Positions 45,441-56,546 of a stretch of DNA of 64,000 nucleotides are shown in pieces. The number at the start of each line of letters is the position of its first letter. Position 1 is the first letter of the stretch. This DNA is from Protopterus annectens (Eukaryota; Chordata; Ceratodontiformes; Protopteridae). Under the pieces are notes generated by a model, which had not been told where the DNA came from, searched no databases, and was given only the letters and a program-made list of their open reading frames with translations. The stretch spans positions 5,359,869-5,423,868 of the forward strand of contig NC_056734.1 of assembly GCF_019279795.1 (NCBI RefSeq). Direction: 5' to 3'. Position numbers and translations under genes: made by a program.

Positions 45441-46490
45441 TGAAAATCTAGATCCTTGGTTCTGGTTATTTGCAATAAAAGAGGTCTAGGACCACTGCCT
45501 AGATCTCCTCAAAGGTGTCTATATGATACTGAATAAAGGGACAGTACTTCTGGGCTTTACTGGTAGTTCAGAGCTTTTAAGCCAGCGATCTTCGCACTTA
45601 ACCTCTGAAGTCTTTCTAGTTGATCTAGTGAGGGATATCACAAAGGGGACACTTATTCAGTAAGAGGTCTAATCAATGCTGAATGAAAGGGGACAATAAC
45701 CTTTTTAGATCTGGACGATATTCCTTTATCAATTATCTGCAATAAATAAAAGGCTTTCCTTAAAAGCGTCATTACATAATGATCAAAAGAGAGGGAATTG
45801 ACTGACTCAAGTTCCAAAATTTCTAACAACCTTCTCATTTTGGAATGGGGTGTGTTGTCTATGCTGTAAGCCGGGGGGGGGGGGTGGACTGTCTACCAAA
45901 TGTGTCAATAGTGCATTTTTAGCATCTAATTTGAACCCGTTATTAGTACTAGATATTTTTAGGTGCAAGTTCATAATGAAGGGCTTGAGCATCACAGAAG
46001 GACTAGACAATGACCCCCAGTTTAAAATTTATCTGCAGACTTAGTTAGGCAGAGGTCTTAGTTCATTGCCTGGACAGCAGAAAAGTCAATTTTGAACAGC
46101 GGATGCCTAGCACTGACCCCTGTGAGACACAGCTTTGTCATCTTCATATACCTATCATTCTATAGACTATCTGTGATCACTTTGACAACATAATGATCTA
46201 CTTATAATGAATTTAAGCTTACCAACTATGACAGCACTGGGGATGGTGCCAAATGCCTTGGCCAGACCAAGGTACATTTGTGTGGCCAGCATGACTGTTG
46301 TCAACAGCTTGTGTTACCCTAAGTTAACTAGACTAATTAGACAGCATCTCTCCTTGATAAAAGCCAATCTGCTGTAGCTCTAGCCAGATGAGGATTTTTA
46401 AAATCATAGTTTATAAGGTCAGTTATATGTTTCATGTCTGGGCAAACAAGACTCGCCAGGCCAATGGGCCTAAAATTCTCCACCACTGCT
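45440..46490 (-). mobile_element. Old CR1-clade LINE fragment
   Basis: Minus-strand pieces NNGFKLDAKNALL (the SHGLKLNAEK block), VMTLLRKAFYLLQIIDKG and SSRSKKVIVPFHSALIRP match the ORF2 C-terminal half of the CR1 copies at 18.5 and 60.5 kb. Near 46.45 kb the sequence AGACTCGCCAGGCCAATGGG matches the RT start at about 19.35 kb. Strongly decayed, so older than the other copies. Confidence 0.72.
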
Positions 46491-46924
46491 GTATGCTAAT
46501 CATCAAAGAAAAAGTCAATGGGCAGGATTCACGAAGCCTCCATGTAAGAGTTACAAGGCTTACACGAAGGCTGCAGTTAAATGGTGTGACGTCAGCATGA
46601 CACCTAAGGCTTACACAGTCCGTGGAAGACAGTAGGGGGTGTGTCCGTAGGCCGAGCCCTGCAAACGGACACCCCCCCAGAAGAGTAAAAGTCCCGAAAG
46701 TAAACCCCCACGACAGAGTCCATGGAAATGTGAATAAACATAACACAACACATGCCCCCAGAGACTATGAACATAAAATATATAAATGAACATGTTATAT
46801 TTTTTTTAAATTGTAAAGATGTTTGCCCGTGAGTGCGCTCGTTTGCGCGGGCGTGCCTGGCGCTTAGCCACAGTTAGCAGTCAGTGGAAAAGCATATAAG
46901 AACTAAATATGCAAAGTAAGCCAA

Positions 46925-46992
46925 AAAGCAATAGCGTAGCGGTAGAGACGTCGGCTGAAAAGCAGGCAGTCATGGTTCGGGCCCCCACAACA
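46925..46992 (+). mobile_element. tRNA-like module (SINE-type)
   Basis: AGCGTAGCGGTAGAGACGTC (A-box-like) and GGTTCGGGCCCCC (B-box-like) about 45 bases apart, followed by TTTTTATTTTTAG. Not a complete tRNA. Confidence 0.5.
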
Positions 46993-47159
46993 TCAATTTT
47001 TATTTTTAGTGAAATAAGCACGAAACAAGTCCCTGACATATATGTACACATATAAAATTATATTTTATGTAAAATGTAATGAAATGGGCCATTTATTTTG
47101 AAGAAATGTGAGATAAAATAATAAAAAATGCCAGATGTGCCTATAGCTGAACTACAGTT

Positions 47160-47350
47160 TAACAAGTTGAGTGCATCTGCCCGTAGGTGAGCAGTGGTTT
47201 AACATGTGTAAAATGAGTGCCCGAAGGTGAGTGTTTAACATGTGTAAAATGAGTGCCTGAAGGTGAGCAGTGGTTTAACAGGTACAAAATGAGTGCCCAA
47301 AGGTGAGCAGTGGTTTAACATGCTGAAATGGTGTGCCCGTAGCTGAGCTG
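47160..47350 (+). repeat. Minisatellite of about 50-bp units
   Basis: Units carrying TGCCCGAAGGTGAGCAGTGG and TTTAACATGTGTAAAATGAG repeat four to five times with small changes. Confidence 0.8.
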
Positions 47351-47524
47351 AGCGTAATATGCATGATGACAGCCAAATGAAGCGTAAACCACCTTACCCC
47401 ATTTGCACGGAGCTGCGCACCGCGCCAACAAGCTAACCGACGGGCAACGGTGAGCAAGCTGTAACAAAACTGCCTTTACACAGACACACCTCCTAGCCTG
47501 TGTAGACAGTCATAAAATATAAAA

Positions 47525-47600
47525 AGCAGTGGCTAGGTTCGAACCCAGGATACCATGCAACACAGTCAAGGTAATGAACCACTAAGCCATAACAGCTGTA
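47525..47600 (-). mobile_element. tRNA-like module (SINE-type)
   Basis: The minus strand reads TTATGGCTTAGTGGTTCATT (A-box-like) and GGGTTCGAACC (perfect B box), then an AT-rich tail. Diverged from any tRNA I can name. Confidence 0.55.
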
Positions 47601-47787
47601 CTTAGAAATGCAGTAATAGCAAATATATAGGAATGAATAGAAAGAGGAGCATGACAAAGCAGGTTTTGTGAAGCTGATACAATTCCAAAATGGCCAATCA
47701 CAGATAAGTGCGGGAAAAACGGCATATATAAGCCCCATAGGTGGGAATACACAGCATAACAGATTGTAGAACCAACTTGCAGCCAGA

Positions 47788-49755
47788 ATGTCAGGTGTAG
47801 GTGAGGGTAGTTGCTTTCAAGCACAGAGGTGGGGCGTTGAGGAGTCCAAATATATGGTTTGGCTCTTTGTCCACAATCATGAGGCCCAACTCATGCAGGG
47901 CCAGGTCATGTGGGGACCGGTTGGCTCATGATCTTACCAGTGCCACAGGGATACCAAGGACTGGTGAGCAGGTCCGTCACCACCATGCTGACCTGAAGAG
48001 ACAGAAGCAGGACCAACTGAACCATTGGATCCAGGAGGCCCGGCAAATGCCCAACGCCCCACTACTGAGTAAGTTACATCTAATTATTTATGTAAGAAAT
48101 TAACCTAGCTGATATTATGGAGATGTGTATTCCAATATTACTTTATTTATATGACAGCTGCAGGTTCTGCGAACCGTAGAGCCTATGGCGATAGGCTGGT
48201 GCAGTTGCACCACCAGGCAGGTCAGTAATCCTCTCCCTGTAACTGTAAATAAATATAAAAGCATGACAGTTAGCAAAATAGTGCAGTGTAGTTATTAAGT
48301 AATAAAATGTGCAAGTAACAGTGTAACAGGGTTTGCAAGTATTGCTTGATTACAAAAGTGTGTTGCAGTCTGTAATCCAAACAGAAAAATGAAAATGTCT
48401 GAAATAAAGATGTCCCACCTGTAATATAATAGTACACAACTTGCAGCAGGCTGAAAAGTACAGCTGCAGAAGCTGAGTAAAACACGTGTGAAATATATCC
48501 CTGTTGAAATACAGAAACATGACAGAAGTGAGACTGTTAGAAAGGATTGTAATAACTACAGGTAAAACATGTCAATAAAGCGTAGAAGTAAGTACCATCC
48601 TGAATTGTAAAAATAAAACAAGTGAGAGAGTGAGAAAGAGTTATGAATCCACCAATAAAGTAGTAATAACTCCTGAATAAAGTATACTGCAGTCGGTACA
48701 GAATGAAATGAATGTGACAAGCAGAACCAAACTGCGAAATGTGTTCAAATTGTTCCTGCAGCTGGAATGTGTATCCCAAAATCTGGGTATGTTGCTCTCA
48801 GTCTGCAATATGCAGATAGTATGGTTGTCTGAAATACCAAACATCCACAGTTGTCTATAGCTATATAAAGCAAATGTAGCAGGATGATGTAGCTGAACAG
48901 AGCCAGATATGAACGTGTATGAATAAAAATGAAAATGTATATTGATGTAGCAGTAACATTCCTATCACCAACTTGAAGTAGTTATCACATAGGAAACTGT
49001 AGGTAGAACTGTAGTGTGTATATATCTGCAGCTATTAGAAATGTACAGCATATGTATTGGTATTTGAAGGTGTTAATTTTCTTCACCCTACCCTATAACA
49101 ACATATAATACATTCCACGTGTAATTGGTATGTGCAATCAAAATTAACACCCCTGGACATTTGTCCTGTTGGGTCATACATATTTGCATGTATGTTGATG
49201 CATCTGCCCTGTTCATACATCCAAACCTGATGGCCTGTTGCCATCAATCAACCCTGCATGTTGTTGGACTGTGTATTGCTGTTCAAATTATGCATGTGTT
49301 ATGCTTGCTGTTCAATGGTTTGAATATCTGGGTGTTTGGTTAATGGGAATACTAATGCATGCTGTTACAACTAATTGTGAATGGTATTGTATGTTACTAA
49401 CCCAAACTGTCATGACATAATGCAAAACATAGGACGACAGGGAAGGCGGGTTCCAGCGGACCCACCTCTCCCACCTCAGCTGGTGAGTGCACCTGGCAGT
49501 AGTGCCCAGTACGGACCCTCCTCTGGTGGCCCTGTGCCACCAGTGGGTGGAAGCGCTGCAGGGGATGGGGCTCATCCCCCCTCTGCAAGTGTGGCCGGAG
49601 GAGAACAACCACTCACCCTCCGTAGCGTCCGGACTGTGGTGCGTAGGGAGATCCAGGAAGCTGTTCTTGGGCCCCTACGCCAGCTTGAGGCACAGGTGGC
49701 ACAACTAACAGGCATGCCTGCTTCCCGGCCTGCACAGCCCCATCCTGGGCAGTGA
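47788..49755 (+). pseudogene. Harbinger-type Myb/SANT-like gene 1, three exons
   Basis: Harbinger transposons encode a Myb/SANT-like DNA-binding partner of their transposase. Exon 1 (47788-48068) starts MSGVGEGSCFQAQRW and, after one frameshift near 47.92 kb, reads TGIPRTGEQVRHHHADLKRQ and QLNHWIQEARQ, the usual Myb-domain end. Donor GTAAGT at 48069; acceptor before exon 2 (48158-48220: AGSANRRAYGDRLVQLHHQA); donor GTCAGT at 48221; acceptor at 49431 before exon 3 (49433-49755). The phases agree at both joins (phase 1). Exon 3 is Pro/Gly-rich then helical (VRREIQEAVLGPLRQLEAQV) and ends at a stop. No DDE transposase is seen nearby. A related gene lies at 55.0 kb. It could be a transposon relic or, less likely, a host-adopted copy. 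Confidence 0.7.
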
Positions 49756-49919
49756 AGGCACTCTAGATATCCAAACATCCGTCCCCGTCAATTGTGTAAC
49801 CCTCCACACGTGTCATACACCGCCCCTGTATGCGTCTTGTTTGTCTTGTCTGTTGACCTAGCCAACCTACCTCCCCAGCTATACCGACTTCCTTTACCTG
49901 ACTTACCACCCTCAACTGA

Positions 49920-49944
49920 AAAAAAAAAAAAAAAAAAAAAAAAA
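49920..49944 (+). repeat. Poly(A) run
   Basis: About 25 A residues after the gene 1 stop codon, followed by an AATAAA at about 49960. Confidence 0.7.
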
Positions 49945-50454
49945 GAGCACTCTATACCCACAATAAAATTACGCCCCATACATAGCTGCCCATTTCGCAC
50001 ACATGTCTGCTGGACATGGAAACTGTGAATTACAATTGGCTGTACAACAAGTATTATTGTTGTCCTTACACCTCTCTCAGGGGTGGAAGGTTTCAAATGT
50101 CACACCAAATTACAAACATATACACAGCTGTTGCTGATGAAGAAATGGGCAGCTATGGGCCTTACCTACATCCCTCCTGCAAAACCCAAGCTTGTTTCCC
50201 TACTGTCTTACCCTCTTTGTGACCCCTTTTTCACCACTTTCCTGTCTCCCCATTTTCATTTCTTTCAAAGAAAATAGCGCAGGTGTGCGCAAGAGTAAGC
50301 GGTTGTAAGCGGGTGTGCGCGGAGCTGAACGCCAGTGCGCATGCGGGAGCTCCACGCAAACCAGCGCTAACCTGGTTACAACTGCTTAAAAGTGCCTTAG
50401 TCACTCTGAATGACAGGTCCTGTAGTCTGTTCAAAAGCAAAATAAAATCCCACT

Positions 50455-50523
50455 GTCAGTCCCGAACCCAGGACCTTGGAAACAGTAGTCTGCATGACTT
50501 ACCACTAAGCCATGACTGTTATA
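50455..50523 (-). mobile_element. tRNA-like module (SINE-type)
   Basis: The minus strand shows CATGGCTTAGTGGTAAGTC (A-box-like) and GGGTTCGGGACTGAC (B-box-like), followed by ATTTTATTTTGC. Similar in layout to the modules at 46.9 and 47.5 kb. Confidence 0.55.
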
Positions 50524-52500
50524 TAAGAACATTGTGCTACAATAAATATATAATGTAATAGTAGGAATGAATGTAAAGGGAATATAGGATATGTAGTACA
50601 CAAAGCATGTCATGTATATTTACTGTCAAATCTAGTGGATTTCTATAATAGTAGTGTGCGAACAGAAACAGCCATGCTAGTTGGTAGCTAGTAGGTAATA
50701 ATGTCACTATAGCACCTTGCAAGCCACACACATACTCACAGCAGGATAATCACTGCCCATACCCCACAACCTCTTACAGGAACACAACCGGACCAAGTAA
50801 TAAAATATGTGGAGCAAAGGGCCAAAAACAGGGACACATTCCAAATAATGTTACAACAAACTTAGACAGTTCAGAGAGTAACATGTTCTGCATTTTGTTG
50901 GATGTTTGGAAGGGTATGAAGTCTGAAACTTAAATGCTTGTCACTATAGTTTGACTTGAGCCCAGATTGATTTGCCAGAAAGAGCTGTTCATGAGATATT
51001 GACCAAAATATGAGGCAGAAATGTGGACAACCTGCAAATATCTGTACACTTAAGAGGTCTGACACTGCCATATTTGAATAGTTAAGAGCCTCATATTTGA
51101 ATAGTTAAGAGCCTAGACATAGCAACAGTGACTGAGTTACAGGGATGCCCCACAGACTCCATGTGAAATGTACAAACAGTAGGCAGAAAGGTGTTACAAC
51201 ACATGCAATGGTAACTATGAAGTACTGAAAGTATGCACCACTTGCACTCCAGAAATAGTGTAGTAATACATATGCTCATGCTATCCCACAGTCACAACTG
51301 CAGAATACCAGACAATTTAATGGGTGTATCCCACTGATATGTACCATTCCATGAGGCAGATAAAAGATGCACCTGAGAGCCTCTAGGGCCTGCTCAGCAG
51401 CACACTCAAATACCCTAATAGATGTCAAGGCCTACACCATGGCCAGACCACACTGCATGCAGTAACACCCTAGCGGATATAGCAAGCATTCCAAGGTGTG
51501 AATGTACATGGAAAATAGGAAAGCCACAGCAACACACTATAGTTCAAGACACCTAGCAGGCATACAAGTAGTGAATGTAAAGGGCAAATATTGAAGCCAT
51601 AGCAAGAAAGTGCAAGAGCCACTGCTATACACCAGTTACACCACATGTCCCACAGGAAAGCACACACACCCACATTAACAGTAGTAGTAGTAGTCTTAGG
51701 TGTCAGTGTACATACACACGTAGTACAGGAAACTGGAGAAATTAATGGAGAAATGTTAATCTACAACACAGATGGAAATGAGAGAGATACTAACCTTTAC
51801 ACTCACAGAACATTGTCCACGGCATACCAACATGGTCCGTGCCCTTAAAATCTGAAAGGGCTACACCTATCTCACATACCTTTTTATAGCACTGTCCTGA
51901 AATCACAGTGAGAACTGCAATCAGTACACAACTGGCTACATGCAATTAGCAAATGCTGGCTAACAATTGGTGCAGAGGCCATCACATGGACATATGCAGA
52001 TACCTACAAAAGCATGCTGTACTCCCAGTCCACACATGCAATACTTTCATTGCACCCTGTGGAGGTAGGGGGAGACAGAGAGAGAGAGAGAAAAAAAAAA
52101 CACACACAAACAAAACCGGTCAGCAACAACCACTTGAAAGCTGACAACTAGCAAGTGGAGCAGCAGGACACAAAACCAGATGGCAGCACAAGCAGCTGTG
52201 ACAAACACAGGTAATGTAAAGTAATACTATAAAAGTCTACATACTGTGAACCCTCCATATGTGTCATTGGTCTGTATCCATATGTATATGAAGATGTGCA
52301 AAGGGCAGGGAACATACAGCAACTGTCAGTGAAGGCTGTACATACATATGTATGTGAGAGCACCTATGCGCACATATCAATGTAGGTTGAATGTAGGTTG
52401 TAGTGCAATGTACAAAGTAGGTTTCACAGTTATGTATGTTTAGCAGTATGTTAGTGTGTGTATACAGTTTTGTAAACAAACATGTTGATATACCTATCAT
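50524..52500. other. Unannotated stretch, TG/CA-rich
   Basis: No gene found. A 23-bp direct repeat (TCATATTTGAATAGTTAAGA and flanks) sits at about 51069-51112. Frames with repeated Cys, His and Val are products of TG/CA bias. Confidence 0.5.
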
Positions 52501-52511
52501 ATGGATATGTA

Positions 52512-52580
<69 letters not shown>
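52512..52580. repeat. (AT)n microsatellite
   Basis: About 65-70 bp of uninterrupted TA dinucleotides, within a wider ACATATAT-rich zone. Confidence 0.9.
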
Positions 52581-52587
<7 letters not shown>

Positions 52588-52865
52588 GCATATATGTATA
52601 CATACATACATAGAGAGAGATGTAGGAATACATAGACAGATGTAGACAGATAGAATATGTACAAACATATATATGTAATACACACATACAGATATAGATA
52701 TATGTAGATACATATACATAGAGACAGACAGATCTGACTATCTACAGGTATGACTGTATATGACGATCTCGAACTCCCCCTGTCCCACCCCCTCTGTCAC
52801 TCTCACCCCCTCTCCATATCTATAGCAATATATGTACATCAATACATATATGTGTATATGTATAC

Positions 52866-52906
<41 letters not shown>

Positions 52907-52935
52907 TATACATATATAGAGAGAGAGAGAGATGT
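52866..52935. repeat. (AT)n then (GA)n microsatellite
   Basis: GATATATATATA for about 30 bp, then ACACAC, then AGAGAGAGAGAG at about 52917-52932. Confidence 0.85.
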
Positions 52936-52939
52936 ATAT

Positions 52940-53790
52940 ATATTCTGAGTGAGGCACGTGAACAGATGTACTGCAACAGGTGCCTGGTGACAAAGGCATG
53001 GAGTAAACACCAGTGTCAAAACTGGAGTACCATACCCCATTTCAAATCACCTACACCAGTAACCACCAGATATGTGACTGGCTGCCCACCACTGCATGTG
53101 TCAGGGGTGAACAGGGTCATAAATGTGTACAATAGTCCCCCCAATGATGTTCACAGTGGCACACTATACCTGGAATACCTGCACATGGTATGTGTCAGCA
53201 GACATGGTGTGTCAGCTATGGACATGTAGGTCAGTGTACCCCTCCACACCACATAATGGCTGCCACGGTATGTACCTCACATGACAGCTACAGATATGGA
53301 GAAGGACACAGTGACATGTGCAATACTGTGACAATGCACTCAAACACATTACCAATGCACAGTGACTGACAACACCACAGAGTACACACATACTACCCAC
53401 ATTGAGGTTACCACTCCTGGATTTACATACTTAAGTCACACCCATAGTCACACCCATGACAGATGTCCAACAACCATAGTAACACCTCACACCATCCACA
53501 ACCTAAATGACTGCTGTGTGTCGTCCATGACACTGCAATAGAGAGCACATGGTGGAGGTACAGGTTCCTACCCACAGACAAGACATACCCTGCAATAAAC
53601 CACACAGCATTAAGAAGCAAGACTCCCCATGAGTACATGTCACACATACCCCTGCTGAATGTTAGTCAGATAGGTAATATGCCATATGAGTCATCCTGTG
53701 TAACTGTTTGACAGCAGCAGGTACCATCACATCACATGTGTCACAATGGTCAGGGTAGCAGAACAGTATGCTGCTGTAGTCCCAGGGGCA
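52940..53790. other. Unannotated TG/CA-rich stretch
   Basis: No gene or known element recognised. Confidence 0.45.
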
Positions 53791-53792
53791 AT

Positions 53793-53838
53793 AGCATATT
53801 GTATTGTAATGTATTGTATTGTGTTGTATTGTATTGGT
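53793..53838. repeat. (TATTG)n run
   Basis: TATTGTATTGTAATGTATTG and continuing; abuts the CR1 fragment at 53840. Confidence 0.75.
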
Positions 53839-53839
53839 A

Positions 53840-54720
53840 TGTAGAGGTGCCTCCTTCGTGTAGTGGAACCACTGCTGCTGTGCGCCACTGTACAGGTACA
53901 TATAGTGTAGTCAGGCTAGTGTTACATAGCACTTCTATATGTGTGTTTAGCTCCTCTTGGAGTTCATGTAGCATGCAACCGGGGATACCATTAGGTCCCA
54001 TTCATGTTGTGTATCCTGCTTTCCTGACGGCGGCTCTCACCTGGACATCTGTGATGACAGGGAGGTTACAGTCAGCTGGGATAAGTATGTCTTATTTTGG
54101 GGGAGAGGGAGGGGGGAACCTACACTGAACCTGCCACAATGTTGCCAATATCTGTGGGTTCAGGGAATCATTTGTTGTTGTGCACTAACAATGAGCATAG
54201 TGGAGGGTTTCTGACCAGGTTGCTAACATAACTGAAGAAGGCCTTGTGGTTATCTGTAGTGTCCCTGTTGATTTCCCTCTCAAAGTTGCCCATGGATGTT
54301 TGCATGTGAGAAAATAGCTCCTTACTAGTGCTGATCAGACATGCCTTCCCTTTATGGAATTATGCTCTGTCTTGCAGTAGCTTCCATCTTTTGTTATACA
54401 ATCTGTCTATGGCTGGGGTCCACCAGACAGGATGCTGTCCCTTTGTGGAGAGTGTCTTTGTCTTATATGGGATTGCATGATCCATGCATTCTCGGAGATG
54501 TCCGTAGAAATAATTTGTGAAGGGGTCAGCATTGTGGGTTGTGTCTTCCACTGGCCCAGTGGGCTGAAAGGATACCGTGTCACTGTTACAAAGTGTAAAG
54601 TTTGCATTTGAAATGTTATTCACTATAGTCATTTGTGCTGGTGGTGGAGGTGGGATATGTATATCCAGGGCAATTAGTTTGTGGTCAGCTCACAGTAGTT
54701 GATGATGTACCCCATACAGT
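53840..54720 (-). mobile_element. CR1-clade LINE fragment
   Basis: Minus-strand frames read NISNANFTLCNSDTV, KTKTLSTKGQHPVWWTPAID and RLYNKRWKLLQDRA (54.63-54.36 kb), then MGPNGIPGCMLHELQEELN and VQWRTAAVVPLHEGG (54.0-53.85 kb). These match the linker and RT start of CR1 copy 1 (20.0-19.4 kb). Only the middle of ORF2 is present, with decay in between. Confidence 0.8.
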
Positions 54721-54999
54721 ACCTCGATACAAACCCCCAGAGTGAGGAGGTGCTTTGGACCTGAATCAGTGTTCTGACTGCTGGGGTTTGGTAGTATGTC
54801 GTATGGAGTGTGCCAGGTACTGTTGCACAGTATTTGGCTGAGCACTGATACCTGGCCATTTACATATGTATCCACCAATAGACAGACAGATGCTATATAT
54901 GTGAGATATGTTGTATCACAACAGTCGAGTAGCATGTGTAGTATGTGTGCCAAATTCTGCTGACATATTTTGCTGATATCATGTTATTTCCTTTTTCAG

Positions 55000-56546
55000 G
55001 ACCATGGCTCACCAGCGCAATCCAGGTTACTCAGCAGCTGAGGATGAGGAGATACACCCGAGCCTGGTGTGGGATTATGCAATACTCTTTTCCCACACCA
55101 GCCAGAATCAGCAGGAGAGGGCTGCACTGTGGCAAGACCTGGTCCGTCGGGTAAATGACATAGGCACGCATAATAGGATGTATGAGCAGGTACGACATCA
55201 CTGCAGTGATTTAAATCAGAAATGTCCATCAGCGTGCGTCAGATATCCACAGGCAACAGGTTGCCACAGGTGGTGGGGTGGCTACACATCCCCCACTCAC
55301 CAGACTGGAGGGACTACTCATAAGTGATGTGGCTCCTGCCCGCCAACAACAACAACAGCAGCAGACATGCATTATGATGGAGGCTGGAGCCATGCAGCAG
55401 CAAGACTACGAGCATGCAGGTAATATGCCATATGTATAGTTGACTGTTGTGTACACTGGTAGTTAATGCATGTGTGAGGTGTGTCCTTTTTGTAGCTGTC
55501 ATCATAGTATTTAATGTGCAAGTGTGATCAGCAGCTGACCTGTGAAAGGTGACTGTTGTACTACTGACTTGTATCATACTCAGTAACAATAGCACAGCTG
55601 TGCCCACTGACATTAGTTTTCTCACTTCTGAAGGTCCCTCTGGTGTAACAGCAATGCAGCCTATCCATGCTGGTGAGTGTGTATTAACAATACCTTTAAT
55701 AGTCTTGATAGTAATAGTAATATTAGGCTCACTGAGTAGTGCTCTGTGTATGCATGCAGGTGTGTCTGTGTGTTGCTATCTCGCATACTGAGTAGTGTGC
55801 AACTGTGTGCACCTGTGCATGTGTGCATCACTGGTAATATTGTGTAGACATTGTAAACTGTGTTTCCTGTTTCCCTCCCACAGGTTCTGGTGCTGGTCTG
55901 GTGTCATGCAGCAGGGAACCCGAATCAGGTGCCATGGGTACTGATAATGATGACATCTGTGTAATGGCACAGGAAGGTATGCCAGGGTCCATCATTGGTC
56001 AGCCAATTGACAGTACACAGCTGTCAACCCCATCAATGTGCACAGTTATCCTGCCAATACACCCTTTGTCACCAATGTCCCTAGGTGATGGACAGGATAC
56101 AGTGGGCATTGACCAGGGTAATGTGGTATCTGTGGCACGTGTCCCCACACAGCAGCCATGGACATGGCCCCGAGATGGTACCACACAGACAGATGTCCAG
56201 GGGTTCTCGTGGGAGCATCTGTGGGTGTACTGCCCCTGTCAGACATGCCCACAGAGGTCTTACAACCTCAGCTATGTTTCCGGCTGTCATGCAGGCACAG
56301 TCACGTATGGAACGGTGCACCAGACAGGGTCTGAGGGAGCTGACAGCATGTCACACAGCCATGACTGACAGTATGCGTGACATTGCGGCTGCCATCCGTA
56401 ATTTCCCTGATGTCATAGACAGACATTGTGGGGACATATTAGACCAGTTCTACAACTACATGTCCATGAGCCAGGGTGATGGTGGACGGTTGAGGCATCG
56501 ACGTGGGTGTATGCCAGCAACAGCTGGCAGTCGTCGCGGACGATAA
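55000..56546 (+). pseudogene. Harbinger-type Myb/SANT-like gene 2, three exons
   Basis: Same class of gene as at 47.8 kb. Exon 1 (55000-55419) follows a good acceptor (CCTTTTTCAG) and starts at 55004 with MAHQRNPGYSAAEDEEI, then ALWQDLVRRVNDIGTHNRMY and EQVRHHCSDLNQK, the Myb-domain core. After a frame change it reads RQQVATGGGVATHPPLTRLE and a Gln run. Donor at 55420; exon 2 (55634-55672) with donor GTGAGT; exon 3 from 55884 (acceptor CTCCCACAG). All joins are phase 1. Exon 3 later holds a helical C-terminus (MQAQSRMERCTRQGLRELT, RDIAAAIRNFPDVIDRH) near 56.3-56.43 kb, in a different frame. An upstream non-coding exon is implied by the acceptor. At least two frame changes make it a pseudogene. 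Confidence 0.7.

Larger units (their letters stand above)
46510..47787 (+). promoter_or_regulatory. 5' region of a Harbinger-type gene, with a terminal-like sequence and a TATA box
   Basis: At 46519 the sequence GGGCAGGATTCACGAAGCCT resembles Harbinger-type ends, but no matching partner end was found. A TATATAA at 47725-47731 lies about 60 bases before the ATG at 47788. The stretch also holds a tRNA-like module and a minisatellite, listed separately. Confidence 0.4.

Noticed and set aside
49381-49755. Single-exon host protein (124 residues, Pro/Gly-rich)
   Set aside because: The frame fits better as exon 3 of the Harbinger-type gene: the acceptor at 49431 and phase 1 agree with the upstream exons.
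46925-50523. Functional tRNA genes
   Set aside because: A- and B-box-like words are present, but the arms do not form a full cloverleaf by eye and the modules carry SINE-like tails.
52264-53229. Frames with long Ile-Tyr runs
   Set aside because: Direct product of (AT)n and ACATATAT microsatellites.
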